Origin: CAYGHG01 sp964349515
Lineage (GTDB): Bacteria; Oederibacteriota; PGYV01; CAYGHG01
NCBI GenBank assembly: GCA_964349515.1
Contig: CAYGHG010000012.1
Coordinates: 1 to 36,141, forward strand
DNA length: 36,141 nucleotides
Direction of reading: 5' to 3'
Under the pieces are notes generated by a model. The model was given only the letters and a program-made list of their open reading frames with translations, did no database searches and was not told the origin of the DNA. The position numbers and the translations under genes were made by a program. Below, piece by piece: positions 8,117 through 16,162 of this stretch (position 1 is its first letter; every line of letters begins with the position of its first letter).

Positions 8117-8330
8117 CATAAGCTGTTTTTGTATCCTGTCTTAGCAGGGGCGATGCGGTGCACCTCCCGAAACCGGATTCATACTTTGCCCTGATTATGT
8201 TTAAAACACAACTGCCACTCAACCCTCTCCGGGTACCGTAAAAAAATGTGTGCAATCAGGAAGATCAGCGTTTCTCCTTTTCCCCCGAAGGGCGGGGATT
8301 GTTATCCCTAAAAAGATACTGTATATAATA

Positions 8331-8497
8331 GTGTGTAATTTGGTTCTTGATGTAAAACCTCGCCCCCTTTGGGGGAGAGGTTTTGGTGAGGGGGGTGCTT
8401 TTAAGCCTTTAAAAACGCCCTCATCCCGGCCTTCTACCCCGCGAGCGGGTAGAAGGAGAATAGCCTCTTATTACAAGTCTTTTTTTCAATTACACAC
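8331..8497. repeat. MITE-like dispersed repeat, copy 2 (complete)
   Basis: The element is 167 bases long with perfect 10-base terminal inverted repeats, GTGTGTAATT (8331-8340) and AATTACACAC (8488-8497). Inside are two hairpins: a C-rich/G-rich pair at 8358-8380 with one mismatched position, and CCTTCTACCC (8430-8439) with GGGTAGAAGG (8447-8456). The core GGGGGAGAGG is shared with the other two copies. It has no coding sequence. Confidence 0.7.
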
Positions 8498-8528
8498 AAT
8501 CCCTTACATTACCCCTAAAAAAAAGCGG

Positions 8529-8557
8529 TTGAAATGTTCTATCTTATGTACTAAAAT
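8529..8557 (+). promoter_or_regulatory. Sigma-70-type promoter of the kor operon
   Basis: TTGAAA (8529-8534) and TAAAAT (8552-8557) are separated by exactly 17 bases; each matches five of six consensus bases. It lies 32 bases past the MITE-like repeat and about 118 bases before the korD start, leaving a long leader. Confidence 0.65.
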
Positions 8558-8674
8558 AATAGAGTAATGATTACAAAAAAGCATTTTCCCCCAAATATTG
8601 GATTTACTACTGATGAATCAAGGCATATTTCCGGTTATTTCCCCTGTTTTTAAAGGCGGAGAAAGGAAGCCATT

Positions 8675-8911
8675 TTGAAAAAAGGTAAAATTATAGTTTC
8701 CGAAGACAGGTGCAAGGGATGCCTGCTTTGCATAGAGGGCTGCCCCAAAGGCGAAATAGAACTCGGTGTTATAATAAACAAATACGGCTACAACGTCGTG
8801 GATTTCAAGGCAAAAGGGCTGTGTAACGCCTGTACGTTATGCGCTATTGTATGCCCTGACGCCGCTATAGAGGTATTTGAAATACTCGACGGAACGGAGA
8901 AACCCAAATGA
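8675..8911 (+). CDS. korD: 2-oxoacid:ferredoxin oxidoreductase, delta (ferredoxin-like) subunit
   Basis: This 78-residue protein carries two 4Fe-4S binding motifs, CKGCLLCIEGCP near the N-terminus and CNACTLCAIVCP near the middle, as in bacterial-type diferric ferredoxins. It would pass electrons from the catalytic subunits to free ferredoxin. The start is a TTG (8675-8677) with GGAAG six bases upstream; no ATG fits. Its stop overlaps the korA start by four bases (ATGA), so the two are translationally coupled. The order delta-alpha-beta-gamma is standard for four-subunit enzymes of this family. Confidence 0.9.
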   Translation: MKKGKIIVSEDRCKGCLLCIEGCPKGEIELGVIINKYGYNVVDFKAKGLCNACTLCAIVCPDAAIEVFEILDGTEKPK

Positions 8912-9963
8912 CCACACCCTCAAAAACAACCCTGATAAAAGGAAATGCCGTAATAGTTGAGGCCGCGCTGGACGCGGGCTGCACTTTTTACGCGGGCTAC
9001 CCTATCACCCCGCAAAATGAAATTCCCGAAATGATGTCATACAGAATGAAAGAGGCAGGCGGCACATTTATACAAGCCGAGAGCGAGCTTATTTCTGTAA
9101 ATATGGTCTTCGGCGCGGCCGCCGCAGGAGCGCGCGCAATGACCACCTCATCCTCCCCGGGCATATCGCTGATGCAGGAAGGCATCTCTTATATGGCCGG
9201 CTGCGAACTCCCCGGTGTAATAGTAAATGTTATGCGCGGAGGGCCCGGCCTCGGCAACATTGCCCCGTCACAGTCTGATTATTTTCAGTCTGTAAAACCG
9301 GGCCACGGCGACTACAGGATGATTACCCTCGCCCCTTCAACCCTGCAGGAAATGTATGACTTCACCTTTGAAGCATTTGATTACGCGGACAAATACCGCA
9401 ACCCCGTCATGGTTTTGACAGACGGCCTGCTCGGACAGATAATGGAAAACGCCGACATTAAACGCAAAGAAAAACCCCTCTTCCCCGGCAACAAAAGCGA
9501 ATGGGCTCTCGAAGGCGCAGTCGGCAGAAAAGGCAGGCACATCATCTCGCTCCTTATGAAACCCGGCGAGCTTGAGGCCCACAATTTTCACCTCAAAAAG
9601 AAATATAATCTTATAACTTCAACAGAAAAACGCTGGGAAAATTACAAAACTGAAGGCGCCGATTACCTGATTGCCGCATTCGGCACGGTAGCGCGTATTG
9701 CCAAAGGCGCCTGCGAACTTGACCCCGGCTTAAAAGCAGGTGTTTTCAGGCCGATTACCCTCTGGCCCTACCCTGCAGAAGCGCTGAAAGAAGCGGCAAA
9801 GAACGTCAAAAAAGTCTTTGTTTTTGAAATGAATATGGGCCAGATGGTGGAGGACGTACGCCTTACCCTTCAGGATGATTCAAAGATTGAATTCTACGGA
9901 AGGCCCGGCGGCGGCGTGCCCACGTCCGAGGAACTGCTTGCCTTCATAAGGAGCAAAATATAA
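8908..9963 (+). CDS. korA: 2-oxoacid:ferredoxin oxidoreductase, alpha subunit (KorA/VorB type)
   Basis: The enzyme oxidatively decarboxylates a 2-oxoacid to acyl-CoA while reducing ferredoxin, or runs in reverse in reductive metabolism. This 351-residue subunit shows the pyrimidine-binding N-terminal domain with GYPITPQNEIPE near residue 30, the QAESELISVNMVFGAAAAGAR core, and GPGLGN around residue 112. The compact length and the GYPITPQNEIPE motif resemble subunits often labelled VorB (branched-chain 3-methyl-2-oxobutanoate type), but 2-oxoglutarate is also possible; sequence reading alone cannot settle the substrate. It overlaps korB by one base (TAATG). Confidence 0.9.
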   Translation: MTTPSKTTLIKGNAVIVEAALDAGCTFYAGYPITPQNEIPEMMSYRMKEAGGTFIQAESELISVNMVFGAAAAGARAMTTSSSPGISLMQEGISYMAGCELPGVIVNVMRGGPGLGNIAPSQSDYFQSVKPGHGDYRMITLAPSTLQEMYDFTFEAFDYADKYRNPVMVLTDGLLGQIMENADIKRKEKPLFPGNKSEWALEGAVGRKGRHIISLLMKPGELEAHNFHLKKKYNLITSTEKRWENYKTEGADYLIAAFGTVARIAKGACELDPGLKAGVFRPITLWPYPAEALKEAAKNVKKVFVFEMNMGQMVEDVRLTLQDDSKIEFYGRPGGGVPTSEELLAFIRSKI

Positions 9964-10709
9964 TGATAACCGAACGCACAGCATACAAAAGGCCTGAAGC
10001 TTTAAGCGAAACTCCCTTTTCTTACTGCCCCGGCTGCGGCCACTCTACTGTCCATAAAATCATAGCGGAGCTGATAGACGAGCTCAAACTCAGGGAAAAG
10101 ACAATAGCCGCGGCGCCCGTCGGCTGCGCTGTTTTTGCCTATGATTTCTGGAATTTTGACGTCACAGAAGCCGCCCACGGCAGGGCCTCTGTCGTCGCAA
10201 CCGCGATAAAACGCGTGCACCCTGAAAAGCTTGTTTTTTCTTACCAGGGCGACGGCGACTTGGCCTCCATAGGAATGGCGGAAACCATACACACCGCCAA
10301 CCGCGGCGAGAACATAACAGTCATTTTCATAAACAACACCAACTACGGCATGACCGGCGGCCAGCTCGCGCCTACAACGCTCATAGAACAGGTTACCACC
10401 ACCTCGCCAAACGGCCGCGACGTAAAAACTTACGGCTATCCGATCCGGGTGCTTGAGCTGCTCGCCCCCTTACAGGGCGTGAAATATCTTGAACGGGTAA
10501 AGGTGACTGACGCAGCTTCAATTTTAAAAACCAAAAAAGCCATAAAAAAAGCCTTTATAAATCAGATGACGAACGTGGGGTTTTCAATGATAGAGGTGCT
10601 GTGCGGCTGCCCTGCAAACTGGAGAAAAGAACCTCAGGAATCAAACGACCTGATTGACGAAACAATATCGGAATACTACAAACTCGGCGTAGTAAAAGAA
10701 ACCATATGA
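9963..10709 (+). CDS. korB: 2-oxoacid:ferredoxin oxidoreductase, beta subunit (thiamine diphosphate-binding)
   Basis: The 248-residue subunit carries the thiamine diphosphate site: CPGCGH at residues 22-27, GDGDLASIG as the Mg-binding GDG motif, and the downstream NNTNYGMTGGQ stretch. The lone Cys residues at CPGC and at VGCAVF are the usual cluster ligands in this family. The start is coupled to korA, with AGGAG nine bases upstream. The partner alpha and gamma subunits flank it, so the complex is complete. Confidence 0.92.
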   Translation: MITERTAYKRPEALSETPFSYCPGCGHSTVHKIIAELIDELKLREKTIAAAPVGCAVFAYDFWNFDVTEAAHGRASVVATAIKRVHPEKLVFSYQGDGDLASIGMAETIHTANRGENITVIFINNTNYGMTGGQLAPTTLIEQVTTTSPNGRDVKTYGYPIRVLELLAPLQGVKYLERVKVTDAASILKTKKAIKKAFINQMTNVGFSMIEVLCGCPANWRKEPQESNDLIDETISEYYKLGVVKETI

Positions 10710-10722
10710 ACGGGAGCATATA

Positions 10723-11325
10723 ATGGATGAGCGTATAATAGTTGCGGGCAGCGGAGGCCAGGGGGTTCTTACCCTCGGAATCTTTCTTTCAAAAATCGGT
10801 TCTCTCGAAGGCAGAAATGTATCCTGGCTCCCGACTTACGGCGCCGAGAAACGCGGCGGTTTCTCTTTTTGTTATGTCTGCGTCTCCGACGGCGTCATAT
10901 ACTCGCCGCTTTTTGACTCCCCCACCGCATTAATCGCCTTTGACCAGAGGGCATATGAGACCTACAGGCTCAAAATCAACGACAAAACTGCTTTTATAGA
11001 AAACTCCTCTCTTGTAACAGGGCAAAAAGACCCCGGCAGAAAGTTTTCAATACCGGCTTCAAAACTCTCAAACGATATAGGTTTCATGAGAGGGTTGAAT
11101 ATCATGCTTGCCGGCGCCCTGATAGAAGCCTCCGGCATTTTTAAGCACGACAGTTCCTATGAGGTTATGGAGCAGATGCTGCAGGGTAAAAGCCGGGAAA
11201 TCGTGGAAAAGAACTTTATGGCCTACGGCGTAGGGGTAAAATATGTAAAAGACCGCGCGGTCTTTGCTGACATTAACGAAGGGATAAACTCGGTAAAAGA
11301 CATGTTCTCCCGCTGGCTCAAATAA
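10723..11325 (+). CDS. korC: 2-oxoacid:ferredoxin oxidoreductase, gamma subunit
   Basis: The 200-residue gamma domain starts with the GSGGQGVLTLG nucleotide/CoA-binding loop near residue 9 and has the family stretch LPTYGAEKRGG about 40 residues later. GGGAG lies six bases before the ATG. It follows korB by 13 bases and ends the kor operon. Its last eight bases overlap the 3' end of the opposing GH3 gene, and no terminator lies between them. Confidence 0.92.
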   Translation: MDERIIVAGSGGQGVLTLGIFLSKIGSLEGRNVSWLPTYGAEKRGGFSFCYVCVSDGVIYSPLFDSPTALIAFDQRAYETYRLKINDKTAFIENSSLVTGQKDPGRKFSIPASKLSNDIGFMRGLNIMLAGALIEASGIFKHDSSYEVMEQMLQGKSREIVEKNFMAYGVGVKYVKDRAVFADINEGINSVKDMFSRWLK

Positions 11326-13432
11326 TTTCAAGTATTCCGCTTACAACAGCCGCTGATTTCCCGGCAAAGCTTTCATATCCCGGCTGCACTCCGCCCGCCC
11401 AAATTTTAAAAAACCCTTTTTCCTGTATTTTTTTCCCTTCCTGATTATGAACCGACAGCTGTGCAGGCTCAACTTTGAAAAAGATTTTCTTTTTTTCGCC
11501 CGGCTCCAGGCTTACCCTTTTAAACCCCGCCAGCTGTTTTATCGGCACCGAAACTGATGCTTCCATATCCCTCATATACAGCTGCACGATCTCATCAGCC
11601 GCGGTTTTACCGGTGTTCCTGACATCAACCGAAATCTTAACAGCCCCGCCCTGCTTTGCTTTTGAGGGGGATATATCAAGCCGCGAATATTCAAAAGCCG
11701 CATAAGAAAGGCCGCAGCCAAAAGGATAGAGCGGCGCGCCTTTAAAATACCTGTAAGTCCTTCCTTTCATTGAATAGTCGCGGTAATCAGGGATGTCCCC
11801 TATTGCCCTGTAAAAAGTAACCGGCAGCCTTCCGGAAGGTGACACTTTACCGGACAGAATGTTTGCCGCAGCCGTGCCTCCTGATTCCCCCGGATACCAT
11901 GCGTGCAGGTGCGCTTTTACACCGCTTTGTGCCCTGCCGAGAGACAGTGCCCCTCCGCCTGTTGATATTACTATGACAGGCTTTCCGCTTGATATGCACG
12001 CTATCAGCAGTTCTTCCTGAACTCCGGGAAGGCTTAACGACTCCCGCTCTCCCTTTATGTCGCATTCTTCGCCTTCCAAGTGCGGCGTGAGGCCGCAGGC
12101 AAAAATTATGATTTCACCCCTGCCGGCGGTTTTCATAGCAGAGGGAAAGCCGGCTTTTGATTTTGAAGCAGCGCTCTCATATCCTTCCGCATAATAAACT
12201 TTTGCGTTCTTTCCCGCCATTTTTTTTATCCCCTGCAAAATCGTAACGGGCCTGACAGGCGTGCCGCTGTAATTTCCGAGCAGGACGGAGGTATCTCCTG
12301 CAACAGCGCCTATCACGGCTATTGATTTTACTTTTTTCATGTTAAGCGGAAGAACCGCGTCGTTTTTAAGAAGCACCATTGACTTCTCCGCAGTTTCAAG
12401 GCTCAGCTTTCGGTGTTTGGAACAGGCTGTAACCGAAGGCTTGATTTTCGAGTACTTAACCTGCGGCGCTTTGTCAAACATGCCGAGCTTAAACCTGGTA
12501 ATCAGCAGCCTCTTTAATGATGCATTTATCAGAACTTCATTTATCAGTTCTTTTTTATACGCCTGCGCAAGGCTTATACCCGGTGCATCACACTCTTCAT
12601 TACAGCAGTTAAGGTCAAGCCCTGCTTTCATACAAAGCGCCGCTGTTTCCTCAGGCGTCCCGGCATAGCTGTGTGTGGTATATATATCCCTCAGCGCGCC
12701 GCAATCAGAGACAACGTGGCCTTTAAACCCCCACTCGCCCCTGAGTTTGCGTGAAATAAGCTCTTCACTGCATGACGCAGGCACACCGTTTACCCTGTTA
12801 TACGCGGTCATGACAGATTCAACACCCGCCTCCCTGACAGCCGCCTCAAAGGCAGGCAGGTAAGTATCTGCGAGTTCTTTTTTGGATACTACCGCGTTAA
12901 AAGAATGCCGTTCAAACTCCGGGCCGCTATGGACAGCGAAGTGTTTGGCACAGGCAGCTGTTTTAAGATATGTTTTGTCATTTCCCTGCAGCCCTTTTAT
13001 GAAAGCCACGGCCAGCCTGGAGGTAAGATAAGGGCACTCGCCGTAAGTCTCCTGCCCCCTGCCCCAGCGCGGGTCGCGGTAAATATTGATGTTCGGCGTC
13101 CAAAAAGTCAGGCCAAAATATCGTTTTCTGTTATTCTTTTTCAGCGCAGCGTGATGTTTTGCCCTTGCCTCATCAGATATGGCGCAGGCAACAGAGTAAA
13201 TAAGTTCCTCATCAAAACAAGCCGCAAGCCCTATCGCCTGGGGAAAAACAGTCGCAGTACCCGCCCGTGCAACACCGTGCAAACACTCATTCCACCAGTC
13301 ATAAGCGGGAATGTTAAGACGAGGTATCGCAGGTGATACGTGAAGCAGCTGGGACAGCTTTTCTGCTGCTGTCATTTGAGCTATGAGGGCATCTGCACGT
13401 TTTTCAAATGAAGTATTTCTTGTCTTTTTCAT
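11318..13432 (-). CDS. Glycoside hydrolase family 3 beta-glucosidase/beta-xylosidase
   Basis: GH3 enzymes release terminal beta-linked glucose, xylose or related sugars by a retaining mechanism. The 704-residue protein has the three usual parts: N-terminal barrel (about residues 20-290), C-terminal sandwich (about 340-560) and a fibronectin III-like domain (about 600-690). The catalytic nucleophile is the Asp of VVSDCGA at residue 243, and AKHFAVHSGPE carries the substrate-binding Lys-His pair. The FNAVVSKKEL and YNRVNGVPA stretches look most like bacterial beta-xylosidase/beta-glucosidase relatives. No signal peptide is visible, so it should act in the cytoplasm on imported oligosaccharides. 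The ATG at 13430-13432 is chosen for the GGCGGGG site; an 11-residue longer reading begins closer to the leader hairpin. Confidence 0.9.
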   Translation of the reverse strand: MKKTRNTSFEKRADALIAQMTAAEKLSQLLHVSPAIPRLNIPAYDWWNECLHGVARAGTATVFPQAIGLAACFDEELIYSVACAISDEARAKHHAALKKNNRKRYFGLTFWTPNINIYRDPRWGRGQETYGECPYLTSRLAVAFIKGLQGNDKTYLKTAACAKHFAVHSGPEFERHSFNAVVSKKELADTYLPAFEAAVREAGVESVMTAYNRVNGVPASCSEELISRKLRGEWGFKGHVVSDCGALRDIYTTHSYAGTPEETAALCMKAGLDLNCCNEECDAPGISLAQAYKKELINEVLINASLKRLLITRFKLGMFDKAPQVKYSKIKPSVTACSKHRKLSLETAEKSMVLLKNDAVLPLNMKKVKSIAVIGAVAGDTSVLLGNYSGTPVRPVTILQGIKKMAGKNAKVYYAEGYESAASKSKAGFPSAMKTAGRGEIIIFACGLTPHLEGEECDIKGERESLSLPGVQEELLIACISSGKPVIVISTGGGALSLGRAQSGVKAHLHAWYPGESGGTAAANILSGKVSPSGRLPVTFYRAIGDIPDYRDYSMKGRTYRYFKGAPLYPFGCGLSYAAFEYSRLDISPSKAKQGGAVKISVDVRNTGKTAADEIVQLYMRDMEASVSVPIKQLAGFKRVSLEPGEKKKIFFKVEPAQLSVHNQEGKKIQEKGFFKIWAGGVQPGYESFAGKSAAVVSGILEII

Positions 13433-13458
13433 ATCCCCGCCTGGTATTATTTTTTGCA

Positions 13459-13482
13459 GAGACACACCTCCGCGTGTGTCTC
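13459..13482 (-). repeat. Stem-loop 2 of the GH3 leader (loop GCGGAG)
   Basis: On the plus strand GAGACACAC (13459-13467) pairs with GTGTGTCTC (13474-13482) around CTCCGC. Read in the GH3 mRNA direction the loop is GCGGAG. It ends 27 bases before the GH3 start codon. Confidence 0.7.
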
Positions 13483-13542
13483 GCCTTTGTGTGTCTATCC
13501 TTTGTCTTACACTCTCAAATAACCCGTGAATCTACAAATACA

Positions 13543-13564
13543 AGATGGGCGCGGAGGCCCATCT
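13543..13564 (-). repeat. Stem-loop 1 of the GH3 leader (loop CTCCGC)
   Basis: On the plus strand AGATGGGC (13543-13550) pairs with GCCCATCT (13557-13564) around GCGGAG. In the mRNA direction the loop reads CTCCGC, exactly complementary to the loop of the other hairpin. The two hairpins share the loop word in opposite orientation and have different but fully paired stems. Confidence 0.7.
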
Positions 13565-13640
13565 CTACATCATTACTGCCATTGTTTATTGTCCTATTTC
13601 TGCAACATTTTTTGTCTTAATAATGATTATTTTCACTTGC

Positions 13641-13646
13641 ATTATA
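13641..13646 (-). promoter_or_regulatory. Possible -10 box of the GH3 gene
   Basis: TATAAT on the minus strand with only a poor -35 candidate (TTTATT at 13664-13669, 17-base spacing). It would give a leader of about 200 bases carrying both stem-loops. Confidence 0.35.
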
Positions 13647-13746
13647 GGACAGGCCGCCAATAAAATAAAGGCTTTTTTGGTTTTTCAGCCGTGGCACATC
13701 ATTTGCTTATATATTCATAGTTCTTTACCACGTACTCATAGAGATC

Positions 13747-13784
13747 ATTGATTATTGACCAGTAATCTTGAATCAATAGTCAAT
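13747..13784. repeat. Inverted repeat ATTGATTATTGA / TCAATAGTCAAT
   Basis: The 12-base arms at 13747-13758 and 13773-13784 pair at 11 of 12 positions around a 14-base spacer. It resembles an operator or a slippage-derived repeat; nothing decides between them. Confidence 0.45.
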
Positions 13785-13791
13785 TATGAAC

Positions 13792-13869
13792 TGCAGGCGG
13801 GAATAAGATACCCCTCTTATAAAAGGAATACCCCTCCATTATCCCCCAATTTTCCCTCTCCCGTCTGCA
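13792..13869 (-). repeat. Palindromic G-rich unit 1
   Basis: Arms TGCAGGCGGGA (13792-13802) and TCCCGTCTGCA (13859-13869) pair at all 11 positions, counting one G-U pair. The inside carries C-runs at 13831-13834, 13843-13847, 13854-13856 and 13860-13862, which are four G-runs on the minus strand, a possible G-quadruplex. It shares its 3' interior with unit 2. Confidence 0.6.
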
Positions 13870-13882
13870 AGAACTCATACAT

Positions 13883-13958
13883 TATGGGCGGGATAATCAT
13901 AACCCCCTCTAAGTAATACCCCCTCAAATTATCCCCCAATTTCCCTTTCCCGCCCATA
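13883..13958 (-). repeat. Palindromic G-rich unit 2
   Basis: Arms TATGGGCGGGA (13883-13893) and TCCCGCCCATA (13948-13958) pair perfectly. C-runs at 13919-13923, 13933-13937, 13943-13945 and 13949-13951 give four G-runs on the minus strand. The segment ATTATCCCCCAATTT is shared with unit 1, while the outer arm bases differ in a paired way. Confidence 0.6.
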
Positions 13959-13959
13959 T

Positions 13960-14008
13960 AAAATAAAAAAGCCGGTCGATTAATTTATTCACCCGGCTTT
14001 TTTATTTT
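13960..14008 (-). terminator. Rho-independent terminator of the envelope locus
   Basis: AAAATAAAAAAGCCGG (13960-13975) and CCGGCTTTTTTATTTT (13993-14008) are a perfect 16-base inverted repeat around 17 bases, with the U-run supplied by the A/T part of the stem. It starts five bases after the stop codon at 14013 and is symmetrical, so it could work in both directions. Confidence 0.85.
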
Positions 14009-14012
14009 ATAA

Positions 14013-14984
14013 CTATTTAATTTTAAGAGCCTCTTCTTCCCTTCCCTGCTCCTTGTAATACTTTCTTATGCTTTCCACAACATCTCTCTCCTGCTTTTTG
14101 TAGTTTTCCTTCGGGTCATAACCGGTTATTTTAGAGAGCATATCTATCGCAGCAGCGCCGGCTTTTAAAAATGATTCCATTGCTTTTTTAGCCTCAGGGT
14201 CGCTGATTTCAGAAAGAGCCTGCTTTGCTATCTCTGATATATCTTCATCCCCGCTGAAGAGCGCCCTGATTAAAGCCTGAAGCACCTCACCGCCAGCCTT
14301 TACCTTTGGGCCCATATAAATCTGTATTTCAAAGAGTTTTTCAGCCGCATTGCGCCTGATTTTTGAGTCTGGGTTCAGAAGGTCTGAAATAACTATTTTT
14401 ATTGAAATAGCAGGGTCAATCATGGATAAGAAATCAAAAGCGCTGAAATATTTGGAAGCGTCGTTTCCAAAACGTTTCATGGCGTCGGCAATCTCCGGCA
14501 CAGCAGACTTTGCGGCGCCCGACAATTTTGACACTGCGGTCATGGCAAGAAACGATACCTCCCAGGATGCGTCCTTTATCAGAGGCAGAAACGCGGAGAG
14601 CTGCTCTGCTCCAACAGGCGGGCTTTCCCTGATATAATTCAAAACCGCATTGTATATTTTTAGTTCTGTGTTGTTCTTTGCCGCCAGTATAAGCGGAATT
14701 ATCACGGACGCACCCGCGTCAAGCTCTTTTAGTGTAAGCAGCGCCCTCATCTGTGTGTCAGGGTCGGATTCCCTGCCGATAATTGAGGCTATTTCATTCA
14801 GCGTTTTCTGCCTGTCCTGCGGATTAAGGGCCGAGTATTCATGAAGGGCTAAGTTTTTAATAATACCATTGGCGGAAATTATCCTGTAGTGCAGCGGCAT
14901 CAGCTCCTCCGACACCTTTATAAGCCCCGCGCATGAACTCATAATCATAAGAACCGCAAGAGAAGCAAGAATTTTTATTTTCAA
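14013..14984 (-). CDS. Helical-repeat (HEAT-like) lipoprotein, paralog B
   Basis: The 323-residue product begins with a signal peptide ending in the lipobox-like MSSC (Cys about residue 17), so it is probably a lipid-anchored envelope protein. The rest is a run of helical hairpins of about 35-40 residues with PEIADAM and DISEIAKQALSEI-type segments, typical of HEAT/armadillo-like solenoids that bind other proteins. It is a paralog of the gene at 15069-16070: both have a LKEL-AGA-VI-P-LI stretch at matching places. The start is a TTG (14982-14984) with only a weak GGCGG upstream. It is last before the strong terminator at 13960-14008. The C-terminal tail is charged and Glu/Lys-rich. Confidence 0.75.
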   Translation of the reverse strand: MKIKILASLAVLMIMSSCAGLIKVSEELMPLHYRIISANGIIKNLALHEYSALNPQDRQKTLNEIASIIGRESDPDTQMRALLTLKELDAGASVIIPLILAAKNNTELKIYNAVLNYIRESPPVGAEQLSAFLPLIKDASWEVSFLAMTAVSKLSGAAKSAVPEIADAMKRFGNDASKYFSAFDFLSMIDPAISIKIVISDLLNPDSKIRRNAAEKLFEIQIYMGPKVKAGGEVLQALIRALFSGDEDISEIAKQALSEISDPEAKKAMESFLKAGAAAIDMLSKITGYDPKENYKKQERDVVESIRKYYKEQGREEEALKIK

Positions 14985-15068
14985 ATTACACCGCCAATTA
15001 TTTTTTTATGGGCAGAAAAAATACTGCAGTTTACGCGCCGCACCACTCGGCCTTCAGGCTGTCTGTTA

Positions 15069-16070
15069 CTACCTTTCTTTCATGACCGCCCTTGCAGCGT
15101 CGGGCCTTCCCGCGGCTAAATAAAAATCATTGAGTGAGAGCCTGATTACCTCGCGCGCTTCCACGTGGCGCTTGTGCACCCGCGCGGTCGCAAGCCTCTT
15201 TACCGATTCTGTCTGTACGGAATTTAAGCCTTCGTATGCTTTTATAACCTCTGCCGCGGCAGGCTCATCAAGACCTGCGAGATACGACCTGAGCGAGAGT
15301 GAAAACAAATCATCAGCGTGGTATACAGCTCCTTCGATTCCTTGGATAAACTGCACGGTATTTTTTGAGCCCATGGGCTCGGATTTTATTATCTCAGCCA
15401 TTTTCCTGAACGCGTTCCTGCGCCTGTAATCCTCTTCGTTTAACAGGTCAAAAATCATCCTTTCCCGGGCGGCCTTTGCGCTGATACTTAAAGCTATATC
15501 CATATATGCGCTGTAAACCTCAAAAGACGCACCGGGCTCAAAAGCGAATTTAATTATATCAGGAAAGGCAGACGCAGCCGCTCTTTTTGTCAGGCTCAAA
15601 ACCCTGGCACTGAAATACCTGACTTCGGGGTCATCAGAGTACATAAGCGCTCCTATTTCACCCCGGTTAAAATCCTGTGTGTTAAATGATTTTATTTGTT
15701 CCATTATTTCATCCCCCGACGGCTTGTTGGAGGCATATGAGCGTATCAGATGAGGTATCACGTAGGCCCCGGCAGAAAGTTCTTTCATAACAGAGAATAC
15801 GGCAGTTCTCTCAGAGGGTGTTTTTTTGGAAGCAATTAGCCTTGCCAGAAAAATATGGGTGCGTTCCTTTGAAGACGGCACAAGCAGCCCGTACTGCCGG
15901 AGAGCTTCCTTTTTGACCTTTTCATCAGGTGACAAAAGGCTGTTAACGTCAAAATAGGCCTTTTGCGTGACAGTCCAGTACTCTAACGGCTGCGGCTCTT
16001 CCTTTGGTATGCCGGCACAGGAATTTATGATCAAAACTGCCGCAATCGCGGCTGCGAATTTTACTTTCAT
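15069..16070 (-). CDS. Helical-repeat (HEAT-like) lipoprotein, paralog A
   Basis: The 333-residue protein has a signal peptide with lipobox INSC near residue 18, followed by a helical repeat array. The ATG at 16068-16070 is preferred because AAGGGG lies five bases upstream; a GTG two codons earlier is also possible. The segment SVMKELSAGAYVIPHLI matches LTLKELDAGASVIIPLI of its neighbour, and the overall plan is the same, so the two are tandem duplicates that have diverged widely. The genes are 84 bases apart. Partner proteins are unknown. Confidence 0.75.
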   Translation of the reverse strand: MKVKFAAAIAAVLIINSCAGIPKEEPQPLEYWTVTQKAYFDVNSLLSPDEKVKKEALRQYGLLVPSSKERTHIFLARLIASKKTPSERTAVFSVMKELSAGAYVIPHLIRSYASNKPSGDEIMEQIKSFNTQDFNRGEIGALMYSDDPEVRYFSARVLSLTKRAAASAFPDIIKFAFEPGASFEVYSAYMDIALSISAKAARERMIFDLLNEEDYRRRNAFRKMAEIIKSEPMGSKNTVQFIQGIEGAVYHADDLFSLSLRSYLAGLDEPAAAEVIKAYEGLNSVQTESVKRLATARVHKRHVEAREVIRLSLNDFYLAAGRPDAARAVMKER

Positions 16071-16162
16071 AAACACCCCTTGTAAAACAATTTATAATTG
16101 CAGGCGGACTTCAATACTTCTTGAAAATTTTCTATATTTGCAAATTCCAAATATAAACTCTT

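Larger units (their letters stand above)
8117..8674. other. Gene-free stretch holding a MITE-like repeat and the kor promoter
   Basis: The left half (8117-8330) shows no gene I can support. A weak C-run/G-run pair at 8281-8300 faintly resembles the hairpin of the repeat next to it. The middle holds MITE-like copy 2 (8331-8497) and the right part holds the promoter at 8529-8557. A 105-codon open frame at 8250-8567 runs through the repeat and is rejected as a gene. Confidence 0.6.
13433..14012. other. 580-base gene-free stretch with several structured elements
   Basis: No convincing gene lies here. In order it holds two stem-loops (13459-13482, 13543-13564), a lone TATAAT on the minus strand (13641-13646), an inverted repeat (13747-13784), two tandem palindromic G-rich units (13792-13958) and the terminator of the next gene (13960-14008). 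If the GH3 gene starts transcription near 13633, both stem-loops lie in its leader. Confidence 0.65.

Noticed and set aside
8250..8567. 105-codon plus-strand frame before the kor genes
   Set aside because: It runs through the MITE-like repeat and the kor promoter, and reads as low-complexity sequence.
13883..13958. Riboswitch or tRNA-like element
   Set aside because: The arms are clear, but I see no match to a known riboswitch core and no T-loop; I keep it as an unknown structured repeat.
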